A stretch of DNA of 64,000 nt from Bacteroidetes bacterium GWF2_35_48 (GCA_001769125.1 MEOG01000039.1:1-64000), one strand, 5' to 3'. Shown: positions 8,986-17,974, counted from the first letter of the stretch. Notes: generated from the sequence alone by a model not told the origin. Translations and numbers: made by a program.

Positions 8986-11095
8986 ACCCTGTTTGCTGAA
9001 AATATTTTTAATTTTTTCATTTTTTCTTTTACTTGGCATGGGTGTTAAAGCCGCTAATATAGCTATTCCTGATAGTATTCTTGTTTTATTGGACAATGCT
9101 TCAGGAAAAGAAAAAATAATTCTTTTAAATCGTATTGCAGATAAGTATTTAAATAAAAATCCTGAAAAAAGTCTTGAATTTATTAAAGATGCGATACAAA
9201 CAGCCAAAGATCTTGACGAGAAAATTCTTGGCGCAGAATCTATAGCACTTTTAGGAAAATTTTATCAGGCACAGGGAAAATACGACAAAGCAATAAATTC
9301 TTACATTATTGCCAACGAAGCATATCAGAATTGCGAGAATTTTGAAGGCCAGGCAAACATGTATAACATGATTGGAATATTGCAATACCATACCGGAGTT
9401 TACGATCAGGCGCTTGAATCTTACAGGCAATCGCTTAAAATAAGTGAAAAGAAAAACCTTAAAGAAATTTCTGTAAAAGCCCTTAATAATATAGGGGTGG
9501 TATATGACGAGCTACAAGAATACGATAAGGCAATGGAATATTACAACAAAGCACTCGATATAAATAAAATTTTAAAAGACAACAAGGGAATAGCCGCTTC
9601 TTATAATAATCTTGGAAATTGTTATTCTTACACCAAAGAATATGATAAGGCGATTGAGTATTTTCAGAAATCCATAGAATTAAAAATAATCACAAGCGAC
9701 ACCAAGGGACAGGCAAATTCTTTTTTCAACATTGCATGTATATATTTTGAAAATGAAAATTACACAAACGCGCTGGAGTTTTATAATATGTGCCGCGAAA
9801 TAGAAGAAAGCAATAAATTTAAAGAAGGGCTTGCCAACACGTATTTATATATTGGTTACACGTATTTTAAATCAGAAAAATACGACAAGGCAAAAGAATT
9901 TTTCAATAAAAGTCTATCTCTGGCAGATAGTCTTGAGCTGCTTCCCGCGCAGGCAAACAGTTTTGTAGCATTAAGCGAATTGTATTATTCCATGAAGCAA
10001 TTTGAGCAGGCTTTCGACTATTACAAGCAATATACAAGTCGCAAGCAGGAAATAATGAACGAAGAAAAGCATAAGCAAATTATGGAGCTGGAAACAAAAT
10101 ATCAGGTTGAAAAAAAAGAACAGGAAATAGAATTTTATGCTTCCGAAGTGAAAAGACAAAAGCTCATTATTACGCTTGCTTCCATAGGAATATTTCTTTT
10201 GATTGTGTTTCTTATAAACCTGTTTATTCAGATACGACAAAAGAAAAAAGTGAATAAAAAATTACAGGTATACAATGCAGAAATTGAAGCGCAGAAGAAA
10301 AAAGTAGAGCTGCACCGCGATTTAATAGAAGAGCAGAAAATAGAAATTACTTCAAGCATTGAATATGCGAAAAGAATACAGTCTGCCGTGCTGCCTTCGC
10401 AAGAATTAACACAAAAATTATTAAATGAATATTTTATAATTTATAAGCCGAAAGATATCGTGAGCGGCGATTTTTACTGGGTAGACGAGAGAGAAGGTAT
10501 TTTATATATTGCCGCGGTTGATTGTACAGGACATGGTGTGCCCGGCGCTTTCATGAGTATGATTGGAAATATTTTACTAAATGAAATTTTCAACCAGATA
10601 CGACTTACAAAGCCCTCCGACATTTTAAAGCGCTTGAATAAATTTGTGAAAATTTCTTTGCGACAGGAAGACGGGCAGATGGAAAACCTCGATGGGATGG
10701 ACATTGCTTTTTGCGCGATAGATAAAAGAAAAAACATATTAAGTTTTTCTGGAGCTAACAGAAATTTGTATCTGATGCGAAACGGAGAGCTTTCTATTTT
10801 CGACGGGGATCGCACATCTATAGCAGGAATTACGCCCCTTTCTTTTGAATTCAAAAACCACGAAGCGCCATTATTCGCGGGAGATGCATTATATCTTTTC
10901 TCGGACGGTTTTCCTGATCAATTCGGCGGTACTAAAGGGAAAAAATTTCTTAATAAAAATTTAAAAGCTAAAATAAGTTCAATACATCATTTACCCATGG
11001 AAGCACAGAAGGAAGAATTGCTGAAAACCCTTACAGAATGGAAGGGCGAGTATCCGCAGGTGGATGATATTCTTGTTATGGGTGTGAGAGTGTAA
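8978..11095 (+). CDS. TPR-repeat membrane protein with SpoIIE/PP2C phosphatase domain
   Basis: A 705-residue signalling protein. It has a signal sequence (1-25), about eight TPR repeats (about 40-370; units such as YDKAMEYYNKALDINK), one transmembrane helix (about 396-418), a coiled coil, and a C-terminal SpoIIE-type PP2C phosphatase (about 475-705). The metal-binding aspartates expected for the fold are present in VSGDFYW, AAVDCTGHGVPGAFMS, LFSDGFPDQFGG and the terminal DDILVMGVRV. The TPRs are predicted outside the inner membrane and the phosphatase in the cytoplasm, where related enzymes dephosphorylate STAS-type anti-sigma antagonists. No partner kinase or STAS protein is nearby. It overlaps the upstream barrel gene by 8 bases. 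A paralogue of the same plan lies at 30957-33185. Confidence 0.88.
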   Translation: MIKPCLLKIFLIFSFFLLLGMGVKAANIAIPDSILVLLDNASGKEKIILLNRIADKYLNKNPEKSLEFIKDAIQTAKDLDEKILGAESIALLGKFYQAQGKYDKAINSYIIANEAYQNCENFEGQANMYNMIGILQYHTGVYDQALESYRQSLKISEKKNLKEISVKALNNIGVVYDELQEYDKAMEYYNKALDINKILKDNKGIAASYNNLGNCYSYTKEYDKAIEYFQKSIELKIITSDTKGQANSFFNIACIYFENENYTNALEFYNMCREIEESNKFKEGLANTYLYIGYTYFKSEKYDKAKEFFNKSLSLADSLELLPAQANSFVALSELYYSMKQFEQAFDYYKQYTSRKQEIMNEEKHKQIMELETKYQVEKKEQEIEFYASEVKRQKLIITLASIGIFLLIVFLINLFIQIRQKKKVNKKLQVYNAEIEAQKKKVELHRDLIEEQKIEITSSIEYAKRIQSAVLPSQELTQKLLNEYFIIYKPKDIVSGDFYWVDEREGILYIAAVDCTGHGVPGAFMSMIGNILLNEIFNQIRLTKPSDILKRLNKFVKISLRQEDGQMENLDGMDIAFCAIDKRKNILSFSGANRNLYLMRNGELSIFDGDRTSIAGITPLSFEFKNHEAPLFAGDALYLFSDGFPDQFGGTKGKKFLNKNLKAKISSIHHLPMEAQKEELLKTLTEWKGEYPQVDDILVMGVRV

Positions 11096-11137
11096 AAGTT
11101 TATATTTTTCATACAAATTTAAATTTAAATTAAAATC

Positions 11138-12196
11138 ATGAAAATACTTTATGGCGTACCCGGAGAGGGCATGGGACATGCAACACGAAGCAAGGTTATC
11201 ATATCGCATTTGCTGAAAAAACATGATGTGAAAATTGTATCCAGCCGTAGGGCATTTGATTTTTTAAACAAAAATTTTCCGGAGAGGGCATATAAAATTG
11301 AAGGTTTTCATATAGCTTATGAAAATGGTGGCGTTTCTTTTTTGAAAACCCTGAATGAAACCCTGAAAAATGGACCGAAAAGCCTTATGGAAAACTTCTC
11401 AAAATATTTTGAAATTGTCAATGAATTCATGCCTGATCTTATTATTTCTGACTTTGAATCATTCTCTTATTATTTTGGAAAATATAACAAGATTCCTATT
11501 ATCAGTATTGACAACATGCAGGTAATAGACCGTTGCAAGCTTGAAATAAAAATTCCTTCTGAGGAAAAAATGAATTACAATGTTGCCAAAAATATTATCA
11601 AACTTAAAGTGCCTGATTGCAGGAATTACCTGATCACCTCCTTTTTTCATCCACCGATAATTAAAGAAAACACAGGTTTTATTCCACCTATTTTGCGGGA
11701 TGAAATTATTCAAACCCAAACAAGTTATAGCGATCATATTTTAGTATATCAGACCTCGACCAGTCAGGGAAATCTTATTAAAATGCTGCAGGAAATTCCA
11801 AAAGAAAAATTTCATGTGTATGGCTTTAATAAAGAAGAAAAGCATGGCAACGTGGAACTGAAACCATTTAGTGAAGATGCATTTATTAATGATCTTGCAT
11901 CAGCCAAAGCTGTCATTTCAAATGGAGGTTTTTCTTTGATAAGCGAAGCAGTTTATATGAAAAAACCTGTTTGTTCATACCCCATAAGCAAGCAGTTTGA
12001 ACAGTTTGTAAATGCCGCGTATATTGACTTTCTAAAATACGGAAAACACCTGAATGTATTCTCTTCAGAGGGTATAAAAGCTTTCCTTTATGATTTGGAT
12101 TTCTACAGAGAAAACATAAACAAATATTCACAAGATGGAAATAACGAAACGTTGAAGAAGCTTGAAGAAATTATAGAGGGAATTGAGAATAAATAG
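11138..12196 (+). CDS. MJ1255-type glycosyltransferase (MurG-like GT-B fold)
   Basis: A 352-residue cytoplasmic protein that looks like a GT-B glycosyltransferase of the Glyco_trans_1_3/MJ1255 group. The N-terminus (LYGVPGEGMGHATRS) carries the glycine-rich loop typical of MurG-like enzymes. The C-terminal half has the nucleotide-sugar-binding region VISNGGFSLISEAVYMKKP, in which a glycine-rich turn is followed by a conserved glutamate. Donor and acceptor cannot be read from the sequence. It starts 42 bases after the phosphatase and may be read through from it. It converges on kdsB with one base between the two stop codons. A role in a surface or lipid-linked glycan is inference from the family and the neighbouring kdsB. 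Confidence 0.75.
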   Translation: MKILYGVPGEGMGHATRSKVIISHLLKKHDVKIVSSRRAFDFLNKNFPERAYKIEGFHIAYENGGVSFLKTLNETLKNGPKSLMENFSKYFEIVNEFMPDLIISDFESFSYYFGKYNKIPIISIDNMQVIDRCKLEIKIPSEEKMNYNVAKNIIKLKVPDCRNYLITSFFHPPIIKENTGFIPPILRDEIIQTQTSYSDHILVYQTSTSQGNLIKMLQEIPKEKFHVYGFNKEEKHGNVELKPFSEDAFINDLASAKAVISNGGFSLISEAVYMKKPVCSYPISKQFEQFVNAAYIDFLKYGKHLNVFSSEGIKAFLYDLDFYRENINKYSQDGNNETLKKLEEIIEGIENK

Positions 12197-12197
12197 C

Positions 12198-12959
12198 TTA
12201 TTTCTTTTGCCGTGAATAATTTCTGATAATTTTCTCCAAATCCTCAGGAGTGTCAACTGCCAAAGTCTCCATATCAGTTACTTCAACATGAATAGGGATG
12301 CCATTTTCGAGCCAGCGCAATTGTTCAAGGCTTTCTGCTTTTTCGAGTGAAGATTGCGGAAGTTGTGTTATTTTTTTTAATGCGTCATAGGTGTATCCAT
12401 AAATGCCGATATGCTTATAAAATGTATGTGCGGTATGCCATTTGTCGTTTTCTTTTCCCCTGATAAAAGGTATGGGTGAGCGACTAAAATACAAAGCTGT
12501 TTTATTTTTTGCAAGTGTAACTTTTGGAATATTTGTATTGAATAAATCTTCTAAATTTGAAATGGGTTTAACTAAGGTTGCAATTTGTGTTCCTGTATTT
12601 AATTCAAAACTTTTCTGAAGCAATAATAATTGTTCCGGCTGAATAAAAGGCTCATCCCCCTGAATGTTTATTATCACATCAAAAGAACTGTTTTCGGATA
12701 TTATAATTTTTTCAATAGCTTCAGCAATACGGTCTGTGCCACTGTTGTGCGTATCGGCTGTCATTACAGCTTTTCCTCCAAAATTTTCCACTGCTGAAAA
12801 AATATTTATGTCATCTGTTGCAACATAAACAGTATCAAAGGCTTTTGACGCTTGCTCAAAGACATGCTGAATCATAGGTTTTCCAAAAATATCTGCAAGA
12901 GGTTTTCCGGGAAACCTTGTAGACGCAAAGCGCGCAGGGATTATTCCAATAATGTTCAT
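12198..12959 (-). CDS. kdsB: KdsB, 3-deoxy-manno-octulosonate cytidylyltransferase
   Basis: A cytoplasmic enzyme of 253 residues that activates Kdo with CTP to CMP-Kdo, the donor for the inner core of lipopolysaccharide. The signature start IIPARFASTRFPGKPL with the conserved R and K of the nucleotide-binding loop is intact, as are NIQGDEPFI and the later FYKHIGIYGY and LEQLRWLENG motifs. The ATG at 12957-12959 gives the family length (E. coli about 248). The longer frame upstream is a T/A-rich tract translated as repeated KKIKKIKKIK and is rejected. Upstream lies a T-rich run and two hairpin repeats, so its promoter is not obvious. Confidence 0.96.
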   Translation of the reverse strand: MNIIGIIPARFASTRFPGKPLADIFGKPMIQHVFEQASKAFDTVYVATDDINIFSAVENFGGKAVMTADTHNSGTDRIAEAIEKIIISENSSFDVIINIQGDEPFIQPEQLLLLQKSFELNTGTQIATLVKPISNLEDLFNTNIPKVTLAKNKTALYFSRSPIPFIRGKENDKWHTAHTFYKHIGIYGYTYDALKKITQLPQSSLEKAESLEQLRWLENGIPIHVEVTDMETLAVDTPEDLEKIIRNYSRQKK

Positions 12960-12997
12960 TTTTATTTTTTTTATTTTTTTTATTTTTTTTCCATGCA

Positions 12998-13050
12998 AAC
13001 CTGTGAGGATTGCAACGCACAAGCATGTGCGCAATACCTCACAGGGTTGC
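12998..13050. repeat. Dispersed ~50-bp hairpin repeat, copy 1
   Basis: Outer arms cctgtgagg and cctcacagg enclose an inner stem gcgcac/gtgcgc-like pair around aagcat. A second copy with the same outer arms and the altered loop aagcta lies at 44768-44820. The shared outer arms, variable middle and isolated placement mark a mobile or amplified hairpin repeat. Confidence 0.7.
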
Positions 13051-13062
13051 TAACTCCTACTT

Positions 13063-13115
13063 CTTAACCTGCCAGACCTGCTTGCATCAGGCAAGCTGCG
13101 TCAAGCAGGCAGGTC
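13063..13115. repeat. Palindromic cctgcctg-type repeat
   Basis: The stretch reads aacctgccagacctgcttgc, then returns as gcgtcaagcaggcaggtcc, giving a hairpin. A shortened relative occurs at 34013-34046, and small cctgcc palindromes occur at 28360-28395 and nested inside 29384-29453. No gene is seen between 12960 and 13152 beyond these two repeats and a T-rich tract at 12961-12990. Confidence 0.6.
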
Positions 13116-13152
13116 CTTAATCCATTAATAAGGTACGTTCCCACTAGCCCCA

Positions 13153-14676
13153 TCAATGTTTAAAATGCCTGTTTCCGGTAAACGCCATTGCCATTCTGTT
13201 TGCATTGCAATAGTCTATCGAATCTTTATCTTTGATAGAACCACCGGGTTGAATAACAGCTTTAATTCCTGCATTGTTAGCAATTTCCACACAGTCGGGA
13301 AAAGGGAAAAAAGCATCGGAAGCCATTACTGCGCCATCTAAATTAAATCCGAAATTTTTTGCTTTTTCTATTGCCTGTCTAAGCGCATCAACTCTCGATG
13401 TTTGTCCAACACCACTTGCTAAAAGCTGTTTGTTTTTTGCAAGAACAATGGTATTGGATTTTGTATGTTTCACAACTTTATTTGCAAATTCGAGGTCGCT
13501 ATATTCTTTTTCAGTGGGCGCAATAGATGTAACAATTTTCATGTCTGTCCGGCTTTCTGTTTTTAAATCTTTTTCCTGACCGATAACCCCATTCAATAAT
13601 GTACGGAATTGAAACTCCGGCAATGCTGCCTGTTTTTGCACCAAAATAATTCTGTTTTTTTTCTGTTTTAAAATTTCCAATGCTTCAATATCATATTCTG
13701 GAGCAATTATTACTTCAAAAAACAGTTTGTTTATTTCTTCGGAAGTTATTTTATCAACTTTAACATTCGTTATAAGAATACCGCCAAAAGCAGAAACAGG
13801 ATCAGCAGCCAGCGCTGCATTCCATACATCAAGAAGGACGGGTTTGCTGGCAATTCCACAGGCATTGTTGTGTTTTAAAATTGCAAAAGTTGTTTCTTGA
13901 AAATCCGATATCAGCGCAACAGCAGCATCTATATCAAGCAAGTTGTTATATGAAATTTCTTTACCTTGTAATTTATCAAAAAGCGCATCCAGATCGCCAT
14001 AGAAAACTCCCTTCTGGTGCGGATTTTCGCCGTATCGCAGTGTTTGAGATTTCAAAATGCTTTGTTTGAAAACATCTCTATTTCCATTGTTAAAATAATT
14101 GAAAATGGCAGTGTCGTAATGCGAGGAAACATTAAAAGCAGCGCATGCAAATTTTTTCCGGTCGTCAATCGTTGTTTCTCCATTTTTTTCATCAAGCAGC
14201 GTGTTAAGCTCCTGATACATTTCCTGTGAGGGCACTATCAAAACATCTTTAAAATTCTTTGCAGCAGCGCGAATCAGGGATATGCCACCAATATCAATTT
14301 TTTCGATTATCTCCTGTTCTCCTGCTCCGGATGCTACTGTTTGCTCAAAGGGATATAAATCTACAATCACAAGGTCAATTTCCGGGATTTCATATTGCTG
14401 CAATTGTTCTTTATCGCTCTGATTTTCTCTTCTGGCAAGAATACCACCAAAAACTTTCGGATGAAGCGTCTTTACACGACCTCCTAAAATGGATGGATAG
14501 GTGGTAATATTTTCAACAGCAGTAACAGGAACACCAAGCGACTCTACAAAATCTTTTGTTCCGCCAGTTGAAAAAATTTTAACATTTAACCTTGCAAGCT
14601 TTTTAACAATCTGATCTAAATTTTCTTTATGATAAACAGATATCAGGGCTGATTTAATTTTTCGGATTTCAGACAT
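13153..14676 (-). CDS. purH: PurH, bifunctional AICAR formyltransferase/IMP cyclohydrolase
   Basis: A 507-residue cytoplasmic enzyme for the last two steps of purine synthesis. The N-terminal cyclohydrolase part (about 1-195) includes STGGTKDF and KTLHPKVFGG. The C-terminal formyltransferase part includes RYGENPHQKG and KHNNACGIA, with the catalytic lysine-histidine pair, and ends in NRMAMAFTGNRHFKH as in the family. The start is the ATG at 14674-14676 (MSEIRKIKSAL); upstream in-frame residues are hydrophobic and AT-derived. It stands alone on the minus strand between a repeat block and kdsB. No adenine/guanine riboswitch is apparent upstream. Confidence 0.96.
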   Translation of the reverse strand: MSEIRKIKSALISVYHKENLDQIVKKLARLNVKIFSTGGTKDFVESLGVPVTAVENITTYPSILGGRVKTLHPKVFGGILARRENQSDKEQLQQYEIPEIDLVIVDLYPFEQTVASGAGEQEIIEKIDIGGISLIRAAAKNFKDVLIVPSQEMYQELNTLLDEKNGETTIDDRKKFACAAFNVSSHYDTAIFNYFNNGNRDVFKQSILKSQTLRYGENPHQKGVFYGDLDALFDKLQGKEISYNNLLDIDAAVALISDFQETTFAILKHNNACGIASKPVLLDVWNAALAADPVSAFGGILITNVKVDKITSEEINKLFFEVIIAPEYDIEALEILKQKKNRIILVQKQAALPEFQFRTLLNGVIGQEKDLKTESRTDMKIVTSIAPTEKEYSDLEFANKVVKHTKSNTIVLAKNKQLLASGVGQTSRVDALRQAIEKAKNFGFNLDGAVMASDAFFPFPDCVEIANNAGIKAVIQPGGSIKDKDSIDYCNANRMAMAFTGNRHFKH

Positions 14677-14797
14677 AATTGATTTTTTTTGTTTGTAAAA
14701 GTACGCTGCATAAGAAATAAAAAAAATGATTTTTAATGCTTTTATGAACAATCTTTCAGCAAGGGGATTGTTAAAATAACAAAAAAATTGTTTTGAT

Positions 14798-15000
14798 GCG
14801 TTTAGCTCCGTAGGAGCGTCCTGTGTATAGCAAATTTATTTGCGTTGATGTTAATAAGCTCCGTAGGAGCACCCTGTTTACCGAAGAAAAATTTATCAAC
14901 AAGCATTCGACCTGCCACAATTAATAGAGCGCACCGGAGCGTCAAAAGATTTCATGTGATAATTTTCCATAAACAGTATGCTCCAACGGAGCAATTCGCC
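14798..15000. repeat. Cluster of gctccgtaggagc palindromes
   Basis: Four related small palindromes follow one another: gctccgtaggagc at about 14805 and 14858, gcaccggagcg at about 14933 and gctccaacggagc at about 14981. They are separated by AT-rich spacers containing cctgt and aaattt. This fills most of the 476-base gap between purH and ruvB. No coding frame with protein-like content was seen in it. Confidence 0.65.
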
Positions 15001-15103
15001 AACAAATTTGCACGTTTCTGAATGAGCTCATGTTAGAAAACAAAAATTCACTTATAATGCCGCATAATAAAAAAGAATGTGTTTTCCCATACAATTCCTG
15101 TCT

Positions 15104-15135
15104 TTTGCGAATCTGCTAAATTTCTATTAGTTTTG
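15104..15135 (+). promoter_or_regulatory. ruvB promoter, TTTG-N20-TAGTTTTG
   Basis: TTTG at 15104-15107 and TAGTTTTG at 15128-15135 are separated by 20 bases, matching the Bacteroidota sigma-A promoter layout. Transcription would start around 15142, leaving a very short leader before the ATG at 15153. This argues against the alternative GTG start at 15138. Confidence 0.6.
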
Positions 15136-15152
15136 CAGTGCAAATAAAAAAC

Positions 15153-16178
15153 ATGAATGATAATTTAATATCGGATTCAGAAAATCTTTCTCCACAGGAA
15201 AAAGAATTTGAGCGCATTCTCAGACCTTCTGTTATTAGCGACTTTATGGGGCAAAAGCAGATTGTGGATAATCTCAGGGTTTTTATCTCTGCCGCTAAAA
15301 TGCGTAATGAATCCCTTGACCATGTTTTATTGCATGGACCTCCCGGATTAGGAAAAACGACACTTGCCAACATCATTTCAAACGAACTGGGCGTAGGACT
15401 TACCGTTTCATCGGGCCCGGTACTTGACAAGCCCGGCGACCTTGCCGGTTTGCTAACCAATCTTGAAAAAAACGATGTGCTTTTTATAGATGAGATTCAT
15501 CGCCTCAGTCCTGTTGTTGAAGAATATCTATATTCCGCTATGGAAGATTACCGGATTGACATCATGATTGATAAAGGCCCCGGAGCCCGCTCCATACAAT
15601 TAACGCTGAATCCTTTTACCCTTATTGGCGCAACAACACGTTCGGGTTTACTCACAAGCCCGCTGCGCGCACGTTTTGGCATTAGTTGCCATCTTGAATA
15701 TTACGATTCAACTATTTTAACACATATCGTTGAAAGGTCTTCAAGTATTTTAAATGTAGAAATAGAAAAAAAGGCCGCAGTAGAAATAGCAGGTCGCAGC
15801 AGAGGAACACCGAGAATTGCCAATGCATTATTGCGCCGTGTCAGAGATTTTGCGCAAGTAAAAGGTTCCGGAAAAATTGACTTTGCCATTACTGAATACG
15901 CTCTGGAAGCTTTGAATATTGATAAATTCGGGCTGGATGAAATGGATAATAAAATACTGATTGCAATAATTGATAAATTCAAAGGAGGTCCCGTGGGAAT
16001 TACGACCATTGCTACAGCAGTTGGAGAAGACGAGGGAACTATTGAAGAAGTTTATGAACCCTTTTTAATTAAAGAAGGATTTATAAAAAGAACACCTCGC
16101 GGAAGAGAAGCAACAGAGATAGCTTACAGGCATTTGAACCGAATACATTTGAGTGGCGGTCAGGCTAGTTTGTTTTGA
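15153..16178 (+). CDS. ruvB: RuvB, Holliday junction branch-migration ATPase
   Basis: A 341-residue AAA+ motor that, with RuvA and RuvC, drives branch migration of Holliday junctions. Walker A (GPPGLGKTT), Walker B (LFIDEIHRL), sensor 1 (GATTRSG), the arginine finger region (SPLRARFG) and the C-terminal winged-helix domain ([15 protein letters not shown]) are all present. The start is the ATG at 15153, which gives normal family length; an in-frame GTG lies five codons earlier but falls almost on the predicted transcription start. RuvA and RuvC are not in the window. A small membrane-protein gene converges from the right. Confidence 0.97.
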   Translation: MNDNLISDSENLSPQEKEFERILRPSVISDFMGQKQIVDNLRVFISAAKMRNESLDHVLLHGPPGLGKTTLANIISNELGVGLTVSSGPVLDKPGDLAGLLTNLEKNDVLFIDEIHRLSPVVEEYLYSAMEDYRIDIMIDKGPGARSIQLTLNPFTLIGATTRSGLLTSPLRARFGISCHLEYYDSTILTHIVERSSSILNVEIEKKAAVEIAGRSRGTPRIANALLRRVRDFAQVKGSGKIDFAITEYALEALNIDKFGLDEMDNKILIAIIDKFKGGPVGITTIATAVGEDEGTIEEVYEPFLIKEGFIKRTPRGREATEIAYRHLNRIHLSGGQASLF

Positions 16179-16186
16179 AAAATATA

Positions 16187-16393
16187 TTATTTCGAACTCA
16201 GCACCGAGCTGAAAAAGCCAAAGCCGCAAAGAATAAATTTTGCACCGACAATCCATGCAGAAACATGCAAAAGAATCAGTCCTGCTATGAGCAATGCTGT
16301 ATTGGGCATGCTTGCAACAATAATTAAAAACACAAAGCCGATTATCATCCCTGAATAAGGAAGCCACAGTGGAACTTTCATTAATTTGTTCAT
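16187..16393 (-). CDS. Small two-helix membrane protein (hypothetical)
   Basis: A 68-residue protein with two predicted transmembrane helices (about 15-29 and 33-57: GMIIGFVFLIIVA, then ALLIAGLILLHVSAWIVGA), preceded by a short basic N-terminus. I do not recognise a family. The alternative overlapping frame at 16065-16367 runs through ruvB and is rich in C and F, so it is a shadow. The gene is 33 bases downstream of the sugar transferase gene on the same strand and is probably in its transcript. Its stop lies eight bases from that of ruvB. Confidence 0.6.
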   Translation of the reverse strand: MNKLMKVPLWLPYSGMIIGFVFLIIVASMPNTALLIAGLILLHVSAWIVGAKFILCGFGFFSSVLSSK

Positions 16394-16426
16394 GGTATTT
16401 GAATTAATTTAGAATAAATAATTTCC

Positions 16427-17833
16427 TCACGCTCCACCTTTCCCAAACAAAATAACAGGAATGGTTTTTACAATAATTTCAAAATCGAGTCTGAAAGAAC
16501 GATTCTCAATATAATATAAATCAAGAGCGATCTGATCATTAAAACGTACATTGTTTCTCCCTTTTATTTGCCACAGACCTGTTATCCCCGGTTTAACAAG
16601 AAATCTTTTTCGATGCCAGCGATCCATAAGTTTGTATTCGTAGGGTAGGCAGGGGCGTGGTCCCACAATACTCATATTACCAATTAAAACATTAATAAAT
16701 TGTGGAAACTCATCAATGGAGGTTTTTCGTAATAGTTTGCCGATAGGAGTAATACGTGGATCGTTTTTAAGTTTTTCTGTAGGCTTGTTGTTTTTTATCA
16801 TTTCAGATACGAGTTCTTCATGTGTAGACGTACTGCTTCTATAAAACATTGAACGGAACTTGTACATGATAAACTGTTTTTCATGAGTTCCAACAACCGT
16901 TGCCTTATAAAAAACCGGACCTCGTGATGTAATAATAATTAAAAGCGTTAAAATAATCCAGAACGGAAAAAGTCCCACGATTACAATTAATGATAACACA
17001 ATGTCAATTGCGCGTTTTGCAGGCTCATACACACTGAAATTATTCCTTTTTAAACGAAAAGAAGAAATACCGCCGATTTCATCAATTTCCATTTTTTCTG
17101 TGATAATATCATACAATTCCGAAACAACGTGAATGGTTCTCCCTGATCGTTTGCAAAAATCTATGACACACTGTAATTTGTAATTACTGTACCCCTCAAG
17201 AGATATTAAAACATCTTTAATTTTATATTCCTTAATTATTCGTTTTAAATCTTTCATTTTTCCAAGTACCGGGTATCCCTCAATAGCAGTCCCTGTAATG
17301 GCATTATTGTCTACAAATCCGATAATATGATAATAACTTTTTTGGCTTTCATTCAAATATTTTATTTTTTCTCTGCTTAACGGACCTGTTCCTAAAATAA
17401 TCATATTTCGGGTAACGATTTTCTTTTTTACCAGCCAGTAATAAATTTCGGGGATGAGCATAACCCTGCTCATAAAAAAAAACAGGATAATGAAAAAGTA
17501 AATTGTACCGATATAAACCCTGTTTGATGTTATATCATGAGCTTTCAGAAAAAATGAAACAATAATTAAGAGAAACAAACTTATAAGAATAATTTTTATA
17601 AGTCCGATCGTATGTTTTGCTCTGTTTAAAACAAACTGGTATTTGTAAAAATTATCATTAAAAATAAGAACGGCAATCATTGAAACTGCAGCACCAATTT
17701 CACATATTAGCAATTGATCAAAACGACAATAATCACATGTTATATACGTGTATAAATGAGTTGCAAGCAATGATAGAATTACTACAATCAAATCGTGTAA
17801 CAGCAGTAATATTTTATGTGTGAAAAGTCTCAT
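16427..17833 (-). CDS. Undecaprenyl-phosphate sugar phosphotransferase (WcaJ/WbaP type)
   Basis: A 468-residue inner-membrane enzyme that starts a polysaccharide by moving a sugar-1-phosphate to undecaprenyl phosphate. Four N-terminal membrane helices (about residues 8-125) are followed by a Rossmann-like domain (about 140-255, with ILGTGPLS), a fifth helix (about 275-300) and the bacterial sugar transferase domain. The latter carries MYKFRSM, NDPRITPIG, the DEFPQ motif and VGPRPCLPYE, with a C-terminal LVKPGITGLWQIKGR. These are the hallmark motifs of the family. The sugar is not predictable. It is transcribed divergently from ribH, with a small membrane protein gene downstream. No other capsule genes lie alongside, though an O-antigen-ligase-like gene is present at 56746. 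Confidence 0.92.
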   Translation of the reverse strand: MRLFTHKILLLLHDLIVVILSLLATHLYTYITCDYCRFDQLLICEIGAAVSMIAVLIFNDNFYKYQFVLNRAKHTIGLIKIILISLFLLIIVSFFLKAHDITSNRVYIGTIYFFIILFFFMSRVMLIPEIYYWLVKKKIVTRNMIILGTGPLSREKIKYLNESQKSYYHIIGFVDNNAITGTAIEGYPVLGKMKDLKRIIKEYKIKDVLISLEGYSNYKLQCVIDFCKRSGRTIHVVSELYDIITEKMEIDEIGGISSFRLKRNNFSVYEPAKRAIDIVLSLIVIVGLFPFWIILTLLIIITSRGPVFYKATVVGTHEKQFIMYKFRSMFYRSSTSTHEELVSEMIKNNKPTEKLKNDPRITPIGKLLRKTSIDEFPQFINVLIGNMSIVGPRPCLPYEYKLMDRWHRKRFLVKPGITGLWQIKGRNNVRFNDQIALDLYYIENRSFRLDFEIIVKTIPVILFGKGGA

Positions 17834-17918
17834 TGCGTTATATATAATGCAGCAAATCTAATTTAAAGAATCGAATATAAAAATAACATTAAACACCCAA
17901 TATTTAATTCTTTCCAAT

Positions 17919-17926
17919 TATCTTTG
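17919..17926 (+). promoter_or_regulatory. Bacteroidota -7 box TATCTTTG upstream of ribH
   Basis: TATCTTTG matches TAnnTTTG and lies in the gap between the divergent sugar transferase and ribH genes. It would give a leader of about 70 bases that contains a heptamer repeat. No TTTG was seen at -33. Confidence 0.4.
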
Positions 17927-17946
17927 TGCGTTAGTTTAATTTTGTT

Positions 17947-17974
17947 GCAACCTGCAACCTGCAACCTGCAACCT
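17947..17974. repeat. Heptamer tandem repeat, four exact copies of gcaacct
   Basis: Four perfect copies of gcaacct sit in the predicted ribH leader. The reverse-complement unit, as ttgcagg, makes up similar arrays at 53103-53172 and 55058-55092. Confidence 0.8.

Noticed and set aside
15138-15152. GTG start for ruvB five codons upstream of the ATG
   Set aside because: It lies almost on the transcription start predicted from the promoter at 15104-15135, and the ATG gives the normal family length.
16065-16367. 100-codon frame overlapping ruvB on the minus strand
   Set aside because: It runs through the ruvB coding region and has cysteine- and phenylalanine-rich, non-protein-like content; the 68-residue frame at 16187-16393 is more credible.
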